Numbered from the stretch's first letter, positions 26,361 to 34,325 are shown. The stretch: 41,657 nucleotides of DNA from an uncultured Synergistales bacterium (GCA_905233525.1 CAJOEW010000012.1:1-41657), one strand, 5' to 3'. Made by a program: numbers and translations. The notes: generated from the letters alone by a model not told the origin.

Positions 26361-27308
26361 TCAATCAATTTTTTCAGGCAAATTTTCCGACGCTGATATA
26401 TCTTCGTATAAAATTTCCGTGTTGATTTTCATAACGTTTAGCATTTTTGCCATATGGCTCATAATATCTTTAAAGTTCGATGAATCCATTGATACAAATT
26501 TTTCAATCTCGCTCCAGCTCACACGAAGTAATAATAATTCACTCTCAGCAACTACCGTATAAATTCCAGGTTTGCCCGTCAATAATGAATACTCGCCGAA
26601 CATATTGCCCTCTTTGAGTCCTCCGACTACCAGTTCTCTGTCAGTGCCGTAATTAAAATAATAAACAGCATGGCCTGAAATAATTTTATAAATATCTTTG
26701 TTAATTTCGCCTTCACGTAAAACGATCTCATCTTCGGAAAATCTGATTATATTCGCTTTATCAACGTTCATTAACAATTTTTGTATGTCTTCGTCTGAAA
26801 CTTTATCAATAAAAATTGCTGCGTATATTCTTTTTGCGATGATGTCATTACTATTGATCAGGCTGTTATATAAATGCTCGTCATTTGTCGAAATAATTAA
26901 CATCATATTATTCATTATCAATTCTTGTTCCGGGATCTCCTGCAAATATTTTATTATTAACAGGCTTTTTTCCGTCGCGTTCGATAAATTGTCGATTACC
27001 AAAATTATGCGCTTGTCCTTATTTTTTTCGTATAAATAAGAAAATGCAATCTTCCAAAACGGGAATGTAAACTGGCTCGTGTCTTCGTCATTGAAATATT
27101 CTCGAATCATACGCGATAAGTTAGGCAGATTTGTTCGAGCTTCGTATTCTGAAGCCGTGAAAAAAATATTACGCTTATGTTTGCAGAATTCTTCAAGTAA
27201 CGTGGTTTTGCCAACGCCTTTTTTACCGCCTAACAATACAATGTGAAGGCCGTCTTGTTTATAAATTCTTTCAAGCTTTTCAATTTCTTTATCACGCCCG
27301 ACAAACAT
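26361..27308 (-). CDS. P-loop ATPase fused to cyclic-nucleotide-binding-like domain (paralogue 2)
   Basis: A 315-aa two-domain protein. The ATPase domain has Walker A GGKKGVGKTT (27-36), Walker B RIILVIDNLS (100-109) and a sensor-like STND (140-143). The cNMP-like barrel (about 187-275) has LREGEINKDIYKIISG and FGEYSLLTGKPGIYTVV. The canonical phosphate-binding Arg position reads Gly-Ile-Tyr. The C-terminal domain is nearly identical to that of paralogue 3, while the middle (110-165) is much more different, so the copies may keep one output while reading different inputs. It ends in TGA. GGAGGA lies before the ATG. No terminator is seen before paralogue 1, so read-through is possible. Confidence 0.82.
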   Translation of the reverse strand: MFVGRDKEIEKLERIYKQDGLHIVLLGGKKGVGKTTLLEEFCKHKRNIFFTASEYEARTNLPNLSRMIREYFNDEDTSQFTFPFWKIAFSYLYEKNKDKRIILVIDNLSNATEKSLLIIKYLQEIPEQELIMNNMMLIISTNDEHLYNSLINSNDIIAKRIYAAIFIDKVSDEDIQKLLMNVDKANIIRFSEDEIVLREGEINKDIYKIISGHAVYYFNYGTDRELVVGGLKEGNMFGEYSLLTGKPGIYTVVAESELLLLRVSWSEIEKFVSMDSSNFKDIMSHMAKMLNVMKINTEILYEDISASENLPEKID

Positions 27309-27357
27309 GATTAAAAAAATTCCTCCTGTTAATAAAATTTTTTAAGTTCCGGCGTTA

Positions 27358-27366
27358 ATAATAACA
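27358..27366 (-). promoter_or_regulatory. Extended -10 upstream of ATPase::cNMP-like paralogue 2
   Basis: On the minus strand TGTTATTAT lies in the same conserved block as for paralogue 1, just after the terminator of paralogue 3. Confidence 0.5.
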
Positions 27367-27387
27367 AACTTTCAAACGTGAACGCAT

Positions 27388-27423
27388 AAAAAAAAATCCC
27401 TGCCTGATATTTCACAGACAGGG
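27388..27423 (-). terminator. Terminator of ATPase::cNMP-like paralogue 3
   Basis: On the minus strand CCCTGTCTG pairs (one G-U) with CAGGCAGGG around an 8-nt loop, followed by ATTTTTTTTT. It makes paralogue 3 a separate transcript. Confidence 0.85.
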
Positions 27424-27446
27424 CGGTAATAAAATTTAAGGATTGA

Positions 27447-28373
27447 TTATTTCGTACTTGTTTGATCTCCGCTTAACATATCCATGCCGACTTTCATAAC
27501 GTTTAAGATTTTGGCCATGTTATGCATTATTTCAGTAAAGTTCGAGGCGTTGATCGTGATGAATCTTTCAAGTTCGGTGCGGCTGATTCTTAACACAAGC
27601 AATTCACTGAAAGCAACTACCGTATAAATTCCAGGTTTGCCCGTTAATAATGAATACTCGCCGAATGTATTGCCGTCTCTTAATCCTCCGATGACTAATT
27701 CTTTATCAGTGCCGTAATTAAAATAGTAAACAGCATGGCCTGAAATAATTTTATACATGTCGTTATTTATTTCGCCTTCACGTAAAACGATCTCATCTTC
27801 AGAAAATCTTAACATCTTCGCTTTATCAGTGTTCATTAAAAGTTTCTGAACGTCCTCTTCAGGAACGGTATTTATAAAAATCGAAGCATATATACGCCGC
27901 GATAAAGCATCGTCGCCTATGAGAATATTATTATAAAAATTTATATCATTCGTCGATAATATCAGCATTATATTATTATTTAATAATTCCTGTTCGACGG
28001 CGTGCTGTAAATATTTTATGATCGTGAAAACTTTTTCATTTCTGCTTGATAAATTATCCAGTACTATTATTACGCGCTTACCTTTTGATTTTTGTGATAT
28101 ATATTCGAGAGCTGATTTCCAGAAAGGAAAACTGAAGGGCGTTCTATCAATGTCATTGAAGTGCGAGCGGATCATAATTGAGAAGTTTGATAAATTCATG
28201 CGTCCGTTTCGTTCTGAGCCAATAAAAAAAATACTGTCTTTGCGTTTACAAAATTCTTCAAGTAACGTAGTTTTGCCCACACCTTTTTTACCGCCAATTA
28301 GAACGACATGAAATCCGCTTTGTTTATGAATCCTGTCGAGATATTCCAGTTCTTTCTCTCGTCCGATGAACAT
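27447..28373 (-). CDS. P-loop ATPase fused to cyclic-nucleotide-binding-like domain (paralogue 3)
   Basis: A 308-aa protein with the same order as its neighbours. Walker A is GGKKGVGKTT, Walker B is RVIIVLDNLSS, and the sensor-like segment is LSTND. The C-terminal barrel has LREGEINNDMYKIISG and FGEYSLLTGKPGIYTVV. The phosphate-binding Arg is again missing. AAGGAGG precedes the ATG, and it has its own promoter element and a strong terminator. It is divergent from nifS across about 145 bp. The ATPase half resembles archaeal/ORC-like ATPases used as regulatory switches; the fusion suggests a ligand-responsive ATPase. No function is known to me. Confidence 0.82.
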   Translation of the reverse strand: MFIGREKELEYLDRIHKQSGFHVVLIGGKKGVGKTTLLEEFCKRKDSIFFIGSERNGRMNLSNFSIMIRSHFNDIDRTPFSFPFWKSALEYISQKSKGKRVIIVLDNLSSRNEKVFTIIKYLQHAVEQELLNNNIMLILSTNDINFYNNILIGDDALSRRIYASIFINTVPEEDVQKLLMNTDKAKMLRFSEDEIVLREGEINNDMYKIISGHAVYYFNYGTDKELVIGGLRDGNTFGEYSLLTGKPGIYTVVAFSELLVLRISRTELERFITINASNFTEIMHNMAKILNVMKVGMDMLSGDQTSTK

Positions 28374-28425
28374 GTTATATCAAAGTCCTCCTTATCCAGA
28401 AAAAATTTTCTTTAAATTCTGCGTC

Positions 28426-28434
28426 ATGATAACA
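28426..28434 (-). promoter_or_regulatory. Extended -10 upstream of ATPase::cNMP-like paralogue 3
   Basis: On the minus strand TGTTATCAT lies in a diverged copy of the block seen upstream of paralogues 1 and 2 (TTTTTGTTATCATGACGC). Confidence 0.45.
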
Positions 28435-28520
28435 AAAATTTCAAGACACATGACACTAAAAATTTTTTGAAGTCTATTGTAAAATTTCCGGCCAAAAATC
28501 ATAAGGAGGTATAAAAAATA

Positions 28521-29714
28521 ATGTTCGTATATATGGATCATACAGCAACCACTCCAACAGATCCGGGAGTCCTGCAAGCTATGATGCCTTACTTTAATGA
28601 TAAATTCGGTAATCCTTCATCGGTGTATTCGTTTTCAAAAGAAAGCCGCTCCGCAATCGAACAGGCACGCGCACAAATTGCAAAGGCTTTTAATGCTGAA
28701 CCGTCCGAAATTTATTTTACAAGTTCAGGCTCTGAGTCTGATAATTGGGCGTTAAAAGGCACTCTTGAAAAATCAATCAAGCTTCACAAAGGCGACCACC
28801 TCATCACCAGCAAAATAGAACATCATGCAATTTTAAATACAGCTGAATATCTCGAAAAATATCACGGCGTGAAAGTTACTTATTTATCCGTCGACAGTGA
28901 AGGAAAAATAGATCTTGACGAGCTTAAAAATTCCATAACTGATAAAACCGCGCTCGTTTCGATCATGTTTGCTAATAACGAAGTCGGAACGATCCAGCCT
29001 GTTAAAGAAATTGGAAATATATGCCGCGAAAATAATATTATTTTTCATACAGACGCAGTCCAGGCAGCAGCACAATTAAATATTGACGTTAAAGCTTTAA
29101 ATATCGACATGATGTCAATTTCAGGCCATAAGATGTACGCTCCAAAAGGTATAGGCGCGTTATATATCCGTAATGGTGTGAGACCGGAAAATTTTTTACA
29201 CGGCGGAGCACAGGAACGTAAACGCAGAGCCAGTACTGAAAATGTCGCAGGTATCGTCGGATTTGGTAAGGCTGTCGAAATTTTAAAAGGCCGCCTGAAT
29301 GATGATAAGGCTAAAATTTCAAAATGGCGCGACAAAATTATTACAGGAATACTTGAAAAGATCCCTCACGCAAAATTAAATGGCACACGCGGTGATGAAC
29401 GTCTGCCGAATAATATAAATTTCAGTTTTATCGGAGTCGAGGGCGAAACATTATTACTTGATCTTGATTACAAAGGCATATCAGCATCAACCGGAAGCGC
29501 GTGTTCATCAGAAAGCCTCGATCCGTCTCACGTTCTTTTGGCCATGGGATTGAAACACGAACAAGCGCACGGCTCATTAAGATTTACGCTCGGAAGATTA
29601 ACAACGGACGAACATGTAAATTATTTGCTGGACGTTTTGCCGGAAATTATTTCCAGACGGCGCAATATGTCTCCGTTGTGGGAAGATTATTTAAAATCAA
29701 AAGGAGAATTATAA
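28521..29714 (+). CDS. nifS: Cysteine desulfurase (NifS/IscS type)
   Basis: A 397-aa PLP enzyme that takes sulfur from cysteine for Fe-S cluster assembly. It starts VYMDHTATTP. H101 (IEHHA), D178 (HTDAVQAA) and the PLP lysine K204 (SGHKMYAPKG) are in place. The sulfur-carrying Cys328 sits in STGSACSSESLDPSHVL, the class I loop. Length is normal. AAGGAGGT precedes the ATG. The scaffold gene follows after 4 nt, forming a minimal two-gene NIF/ISC-type operon. I see no IscR, HscA/B or ferredoxin gene nearby. It is divergent from ATPase::cNMP-like paralogue 3. Confidence 0.95.
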   Translation: MFVYMDHTATTPTDPGVLQAMMPYFNDKFGNPSSVYSFSKESRSAIEQARAQIAKAFNAEPSEIYFTSSGSESDNWALKGTLEKSIKLHKGDHLITSKIEHHAILNTAEYLEKYHGVKVTYLSVDSEGKIDLDELKNSITDKTALVSIMFANNEVGTIQPVKEIGNICRENNIIFHTDAVQAAAQLNIDVKALNIDMMSISGHKMYAPKGIGALYIRNGVRPENFLHGGAQERKRRASTENVAGIVGFGKAVEILKGRLNDDKAKISKWRDKIITGILEKIPHAKLNGTRGDERLPNNINFSFIGVEGETLLLDLDYKGISASTGSACSSESLDPSHVLLAMGLKHEQAHGSLRFTLGRLTTDEHVNYLLDVLPEIISRRRNMSPLWEDYLKSKGEL

Positions 29715-29718
29715 AATT

Positions 29719-30135
29719 ATGGCGCTCGATTATAGTAAAAAAGTCATGGATCATTTTATGAATCCTCGCAATGTTGGTGAACTTGATAATCCTGACGGAG
29801 TGGGCGAAGCTGGTAATCCTAAGTGCGGCGACATTATGAAAATATATTTAAAAGTCAATGATGATACAAAAATTATCGAAGACGTTAAATTTAAAACATT
29901 CGGCTGCGCTTCGGCTATTGCTTCATCAAGTATGGCGACAGAGTTAATTAAAGGCAAATCGATCGATCAAGCATGGGACTTAACAAATAATGCTGTTGCT
30001 GAAGCTCTTGACGGACTGCCTCCTATAAAAATGCATTGCTCTGTTTTAGCAGAAGAAGCTATTCACACGGCTATAAATGATTACCGCGAAAAGCACGGCC
30101 TTGAAAAAATCCCTATGGAGATTCACGAAGAATAA
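29719..30135 (+). CDS. nifU: Fe-S cluster scaffold protein (NifU/IscU N-terminal type)
   Basis: A 138-aa scaffold with the three cluster-ligand Cys contexts: GNPKCGDIM, KTFGCASAIASSS and MHCSVLAEEAI. It begins YSKKVMDHFMNPRNVGEL, as NifU/IscU-like proteins do. It is the short form with only the IscU-type domain. It accepts sulfur from the desulfurase encoded 4 nt upstream and builds clusters in the cytoplasm. The start is ATG, close behind the AAGGAG at the end of nifS. Confidence 0.95.
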   Translation: MALDYSKKVMDHFMNPRNVGELDNPDGVGEAGNPKCGDIMKIYLKVNDDTKIIEDVKFKTFGCASAIASSSMATELIKGKSIDQAWDLTNNAVAEALDGLPPIKMHCSVLAEEAIHTAINDYREKHGLEKIPMEIHEE

Positions 30136-30154
30136 TGCAATTTTTTTAGCAGGG

Positions 30155-30225
30155 TGTTAATATATCCTGAGCCTATGGCTTGGAGCATTGCGCTTACACT
30201 TTGTCCTAAGCTGTTAGGATTTTTT
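30155..30225 (+). promoter_or_regulatory. Candidate rpsO promoter and structured leader with terminator-like hairpin
   Basis: TGTTAATAT (30155-30163) is an extended -10. TCCTGAGCC pairs with GGCTTGGA near 30165-30184, and a perfect TCCTAA-GCTG-TTAGGA hairpin (30204-30219) is followed by TTTTTT, all before the rpsO Shine-Dalgarno. The layout resembles a ribosomal-protein leader with attenuation. S15 leaders that bind S15 are known in several phyla, but this one matches none I can name. Confidence 0.5.
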
Positions 30226-30245
30226 AATGAGGTGGATTTTTTAAC

Positions 30246-30512
30246 ATGATCACAAAAGAAAAGAAACAGTCAGTCATAGCAGAGTACCGCACTCATGAAA
30301 ATGACACAGGCTCGCCGGAAGTTCAAGTAGCTGTTTTAACCGAACGTATTCGCGAATTAACAGAGCATTTAAAAGTTCATAAGAAGGATTTTCATTCAAG
30401 ACGCGGACTTTTAAAAATGGTCGGTTCAAGAAGACGTTTACTTGCTTATCTTCGTACGAAAGATTTTAATCGTTACCGTTCATTGATTGAGCGTTTAGGC
30501 TTAAGGCATTAA
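30246..30512 (+). CDS. rpsO: 30S ribosomal protein S15
   Basis: An 88-aa protein of standard S15 length, with the typical [16 protein letters not shown] and [19 protein letters not shown] blocks and the [12 protein letters not shown] end. It binds the central domain of 16S rRNA. GAGGTGG precedes the ATG. It is followed at 20 nt by rpmE. The upstream hairpins suggest autogenous or attenuation control. The usual partner pnp is not in this window. Confidence 0.97.
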   Translation: MITKEKKQSVIAEYRTHENDTGSPEVQVAVLTERIRELTEHLKVHKKDFHSRRGLLKMVGSRRRLLAYLRTKDFNRYRSLIERLGLRH

Positions 30513-30532
30513 ACCAGGAGGATTATTTAAAC

Positions 30533-30760
30533 ATGAAAAAAGATATTCATCCGGAGTATCAGGAATGTAAAGTAACATGCTCATGCGGAAATACTTTTAT
30601 GACACGTTCAACTCTGAAAGAAATTCGCGTGGGTGTGTGTTCAGTTTGTCATCCGTTCTATTCAGGAAAGCGCGGCAGAGTTTTAACAGAAGCCGGCCGT
30701 CTTGAGAAGTTCCAGAAAAAATATCAGGGTGTTAATTACGGTCAGAAGACTGAGGTATAA
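30533..30760 (+). CDS. rpmE: 50S ribosomal protein L31 (zinc-type)
   Basis: A 75-aa L31. It starts [11 protein letters not shown] and carries the zinc ligands as CSC near residue 15 and CSVC near residue 36, so it is the zinc-binding (C+) form. [11 protein letters not shown] is the conserved centre. AGGAGG precedes the ATG. It is co-transcribed with rpsO, and a terminator follows 15 nt after the stop. Confidence 0.97.
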   Translation: MKKDIHPEYQECKVTCSCGNTFMTRSTLKEIRVGVCSVCHPFYSGKRGRVLTEAGRLEKFQKKYQGVNYGQKTEV

Positions 30761-30775
30761 ATTTTTATATTGCAC

Positions 30776-30800
30776 AAGGGGCTTTTAGTCCCTTTTTTTT
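30776..30800 (+). terminator. Terminator of rpsO-rpmE, abutting the thyX start
   Basis: AAGGGGCT pairs (one G-U) with AGTCCCTT around TTT, within a T8 run. The ATG of thyX (30801 by the track) follows the last T directly. Confidence 0.8.
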
Positions 30801-30806
30801 ATGCTC

Positions 30807-31502
30807 ATGAATGTAATTTTATTGGCTCATACTCCAAAACCTGACGCTGTCGTAGCTGCTGCCGCAAGGATGTGTTACAAAGATGTTACAGCGCAGGATC
30901 TGTTGAACTCAGAAGAAAATAATCTATCAAAAAATTTAATCGCTGAACTTTTCACAAGCGGGCATCTTTCAACTTTTGAACACGTAAATTTTACATTTGG
31001 CATCGACGGATTAAGCCGAGTCGCTTCACATCAATTAGTAAGGCACCGTTTAGCAAGCTTTTCACAACAAAGCCAGCGTTATGTAAAAATGAATTACGAT
31101 GAAAATGACTCAAGCGTAATTATTCCGCCGTCGATTGAAAATAATTCAGAGGCTCAAAAAATTTTCATACAACAGGCGCGTGCTTCACATGAGGCTTATA
31201 AAAAACTGCTTGAGCTTGGAATCAAAAAAGAAGACGCAAGATTTATATTACCGCACGGATTTTCGACCAGACTTATTTTGACAATGAACGCGCGCGAATT
31301 ACATCATTTTTTTAATTTGAGATTATGCCGCCGCGCTCAATGGGAGATACACGAACTTGCGCGCCGTATGTTAATTTTATGTCGTGAGAAAGCTCCGGTA
31401 TTATTCGAAAAAGCCGGCCCGTCATGTATTTTTGGAGAATGTAACGAAAAAAGATCATGCGGAAAAATTTATAAAGATATGGAGGAATTGTTATTTGTTT
31501 AA
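30807..31502 (+). CDS. thyX: Flavin-dependent thymidylate synthase
   Basis: About 231 aa. The ThyX signature RHR-x7-S is present as RHRLASFSQQSQRY, with further conserved blocks FEHVNFTF and ARELHHFFNLRLCRRAQWEI. The tetrameric enzyme methylates dUMP to dTMP using FAD, NADPH and methylenetetrahydrofolate; it replaces ThyA in many anaerobes. Two ATGs compete (30801 and 30807). Neither has a Shine-Dalgarno, because the U-tract of the rpmE terminator reaches the first. Expression may depend on read-through or on an internal promoter. The stop overlaps the TTG start of the DUF1385 gene. Confidence 0.93.
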   Translation: MNVILLAHTPKPDAVVAAAARMCYKDVTAQDLLNSEENNLSKNLIAELFTSGHLSTFEHVNFTFGIDGLSRVASHQLVRHRLASFSQQSQRYVKMNYDENDSSVIIPPSIENNSEAQKIFIQQARASHEAYKKLLELGIKKEDARFILPHGFSTRLILTMNARELHHFFNLRLCRRAQWEIHELARRMLILCREKAPVLFEKAGPSCIFGECNEKRSCGKIYKDMEELLFV

Positions 31503-32412
31503 AAAATTAAATATGCTGCTTTTGATCGTGCTTAATTTATTTGAGGCTGAAGGCAAAAGAATCCCCGTTGGAGGTCAAGCTGTGATCGAAGGCGTTTTAA
31601 TGAAAGGTAAAAAATTATGGGGATTAGCTGTGCGAAAATCAACAGGCGAAATTTTCACAGACCAATGGCCTAACAGCTCACGTACTGAACGAATGCCGTA
31701 TAAACTGCCTTTTATCCGCGGCTTTGTTGTTATGTGCGAGATGATGGCGACGGGCTTTAAGGCGTTGTCAAAATCTGCTGAGGTTGCGCTTGAAGAAACT
31801 CACGAAGAATTTACATGGAAGGATCTTTTATTATCCGTGGCTGTTGCTATTTTTGCCGTAGGAGGATTATTTATAGCCTTACCTTTATGGAGTGCCAAAT
31901 TATTAAATTTACCGCCTCTCATGACAAATATTACCGAAGGAGTTTTCAGAGCGTTAATATTTATTTCTTATGTTGCTGTAATAGGATTATGGAGCGATAT
32001 ACAAACGGTATTCAAATATCACGGCGCGGAACATAAAACGATTAACGCATTTGAGAGCGGATTAAAAATGACTCCTGAAAATATTATGACATGTTCAAGA
32101 ATTCATCCAAGATGCGGAACTTCGTTTTTATTGATCGCTGTGATCGTAAGCATAATAGTATTTTCGCCGGTGAAAATTTTTATCGGAGGTAGTTTTATTT
32201 ATCAAGTGCTCGCGAGAATTATTTTAATACCTGTCGTTATCGGAATATCGTACGAAATAATCAGGCTTGCTTCAAATTCCGGAACAATTGGAAAATGTTT
32301 AATCAGTCCTTTTTTAACGCTGCAATATTTAACAACACGCGAACCTGATATAAAACAAGCTGAAGTCGGTTTAAAATCGCTTGATACGGCCATGAACGGA
32401 GGCATAATCTAA
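31495..32412 (+). CDS. DUF1385-family membrane protein (YqhQ-like)
   Basis: About 305 aa from the TTG at 31495. This start lies 9 nt after GGAGG and overlaps the thyX stop, whereas the track's start lies deep in thyX. Family features are IPVGGQAVIEGVLMKG near the N-terminus, YHGAEHKTINAFE and CSRIHPRCGTSFL (His and Cys that look metal-binding), and about four transmembrane helices. The family is widespread beside prfA and prmC, as here, but has no settled function. It ends one base before the prfA ATG, so thyX, this gene, prfA and prmC are probably translated from one mRNA. Confidence 0.88.
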   Translation: MFKKLNMLLLIVLNLFEAEGKRIPVGGQAVIEGVLMKGKKLWGLAVRKSTGEIFTDQWPNSSRTERMPYKLPFIRGFVVMCEMMATGFKALSKSAEVALEETHEEFTWKDLLLSVAVAIFAVGGLFIALPLWSAKLLNLPPLMTNITEGVFRALIFISYVAVIGLWSDIQTVFKYHGAEHKTINAFESGLKMTPENIMTCSRIHPRCGTSFLLIAVIVSIIVFSPVKIFIGGSFIYQVLARIILIPVVIGISYEIIRLASNSGTIGKCLISPFLTLQYLTTREPDIKQAEVGLKSLDTAMNGGII

Positions 32413-32413
32413 A

Positions 32414-33493
32414 ATGAATATAGAACCAAAATTGCAGGCGCTCGAAGAAGAATTTAACGAGACTGAAAAAAAAATGTCAGATCCTGAAATAATTTCGGAT
32501 CCTAAAGAAATTCAAATACTTGGCCAAAAACGCGCGAAGCTTGAGCCTGTTGTGAACATGTACAGAGAATATAAAGACGCTCAAAAATCTATAGCCGAAG
32601 CATAAGAATTATTAAAGAGCGGAGATTCTGAGCTTGAAGCACTCGCAAAAGAAGAGCTGGAAAATTTAGAGCCTAAGATTGAAAATTTCACGCGCGATTT
32701 AACGTTATTATTACTGCCGCAAGATCCTAACGATGAAAAAAGCGTCGTTATCGAAATTAGAGCAGGTACTGGAGGAGATGAAGCTACGTTATTTGCCGCG
32801 GACTTGTTCAGGATGTATACAAGGTTTTGCGAGCGTCAACGCTGGAAGATCGAAATAATTGACAGCAGCACTAACACGGCAGGTATAGGCGGTTATAAAG
32901 AGATCGTTTTCAGAATCGATACTAAAGGCGCGTACAGCAAAATGAAATATGAAAGCGGAGTGCATCGCGTTCAACGAGTGCCGATTACTGAAGCAGGCGG
33001 AAGAATTCACACGAGCGCGGCCACTGTTGCTGTATTACCTGAAGTTGATGATGTCGAAGTTGAAATCAGACAGGAAGATCTTAAAATCGACACATACAGA
33101 TCAAGCGGTGCAGGTGGTCAACACGTAAACATGACAGATTCGGCTGTGCGTATAACTCATTTGCCAACGGGAATCGTAGTAACATGCCAGGACGAACGCT
33201 CACAAATTAAAAACCGTGCGCGCGCAATGTCATATTTAAAAACAAAGCTGTACGATCTTGAACAGCAAAAGCAAAATTCTGAACAGGCTTCTGAAAGGCG
33301 CGGAATGATAGGTTCAGGCGATCGTTCAGAAAGAATCAGAACGTATAATTTTCCTCAGAACAGGATCACCGATCACAGAATAAATTTAACGTTGTATAAG
33401 CTCGAGGCATATTTAGACGGCGATCTGTATGAAATGATGGACGCTATGTTATTAGCTGAACAGACGCAAAAATTACAAGACATTGAAGGATAA
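32414..33493 (+). CDS. prfA: Peptide chain release factor 1, with an in-frame TAA at codon 64
   Basis: Read through, the frame gives a normal 359-aa RF1. It has the helical N-terminal domain, [14 protein letters not shown] with the PxT stop-reading tripeptide typical of RF1, and the catalytic GGQ at 234-236 (E. coli 233-235). RF1 releases peptides at UAA and UAG. Codon 64 (32603-32605) is TAA between GCA and GAA. The flanking sequence is in frame and continues the RF1 pattern on both sides, so this is one substitution (from CAA, GAA or AAA), not a frameshift. The downstream part shows no decay. Read-through, a restart giving a form without domain 1, a recent null mutation or a base-call error are all possible. 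GGAGG precedes the ATG. Confidence 0.88.
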
Positions 33494-34325
33494 TAATCTA
33501 CCTCCCTCCGTCGCAAAGACTGAGGGAATTTTTTTAGAGCGTTTGAAAAATGCAGGCGTGAAAAATTTTCGTCAGGAATTTATCTGGCTGGCTTGTCATG
33601 CATTGAACGAACCTGAGTATAAAATTTTATTGAAAAAAAATTTCAATGACATCGAATATAAAAAGCTCAGTGAAATAATTTCAAGACGTGAAGCCGGCGA
33701 ACCATTGCAATATATTTTGGGCAGCGCAGTTTTTTACGGACGCGAATTTATAACGGGTGAAGGCGTTTTGATTCCTCGTGAAGATACAGAAACTTTAATC
33801 GAAGCCGTTAAAAAATATTACGAGCCTGAAAAAATTTTTAAATTCTTAGATTTTGGAACCGGTACCGGCTGCATAGCTATAACATTATTGCTTGAATATA
33901 AAAATTCAATTGGATATATGCTTGAAATAAGTGAACAGGCTAAAAATTACGCATTAAAAAATTTATCACTGCACGGACTAAAAATAAATGAGCGCGTGTT
34001 TTTTTGCGAGCCTGATGAATGCAATTTAATTATCAGCAATCCGCCGTATATACCAAGTGAAATTATAAATACACTCGATCGCAGCGTTAAAGATTATGAA
34101 CCGGTTACAGCACTTGACGGAGGATCGGACGGCATGAATTTTTACAGGATGATATTTTCTAACGCGGTTAAGATTTTACGTTCAGGCGGTTTGTTAATAT
34201 TTGAGATCGGCGATTTGAATCAAGCTCAGGCATTAAGAGATTACGACGTTAAAAATTTTAAATTTCTTGAATATTTTCATGACTCTTCAAATTTTCCGCG
34301 CTGTATGGTTTGGCGTAAATGTTAA
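33483..34325 (+). CDS. prmC: Release-factor glutamine methyltransferase
   Basis: About 280 aa. The N-terminal helical domain (EPLQYILG near 73-80, [13 protein letters not shown] near 95-106) is followed by the SAM-binding motif [13 protein letters not shown] and the catalytic NPPY (186-189). It methylates the Gln of the GGQ motif in RF1 and RF2. The TTG start at 33483 overlaps the end of prfA by 11 nt and has no Shine-Dalgarno of its own, so its translation probably depends on ribosomes reaching the prfA stop. That is notable given the in-frame TAA in prfA. Confidence 0.93.
   Translation: MKDNNLPPSVAKTEGIFLERLKNAGVKNFRQEFIWLACHALNEPEYKILLKKNFNDIEYKKLSEIISRREAGEPLQYILGSAVFYGREFITGEGVLIPREDTETLIEAVKKYYEPEKIFKFLDFGTGTGCIAITLLLEYKNSIGYMLEISEQAKNYALKNLSLHGLKINERVFFCEPDECNLIISNPPYIPSEIINTLDRSVKDYEPVTALDGGSDGMNFYRMIFSNAVKILRSGGLLIFEIGDLNQAQALRDYDVKNFKFLEYFHDSSNFPRCMVWRKC

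Noticed and set aside
31384-31494. Longer N-terminus of the DUF1385 protein given by the ORF track
   Set aside because: It runs through thyX in another frame; TTG 31495 has a well-placed GGAGG and starts the recognisable family sequence.
32603-32605. Reassignment of UAA to an amino acid as explanation for the prfA stop
   Set aside because: TAA is by far the commonest gene-ending codon in the window, and those genes end at normal family lengths (rpsU, rpsO, rpmE, yqeY).
32414-33493. prfB-type programmed frameshift in prfA
   Set aside because: The upstream and downstream parts are in the same frame, and there is no slippery site or internal Shine-Dalgarno before the stop; the PxT motif shows RF1, not RF2.
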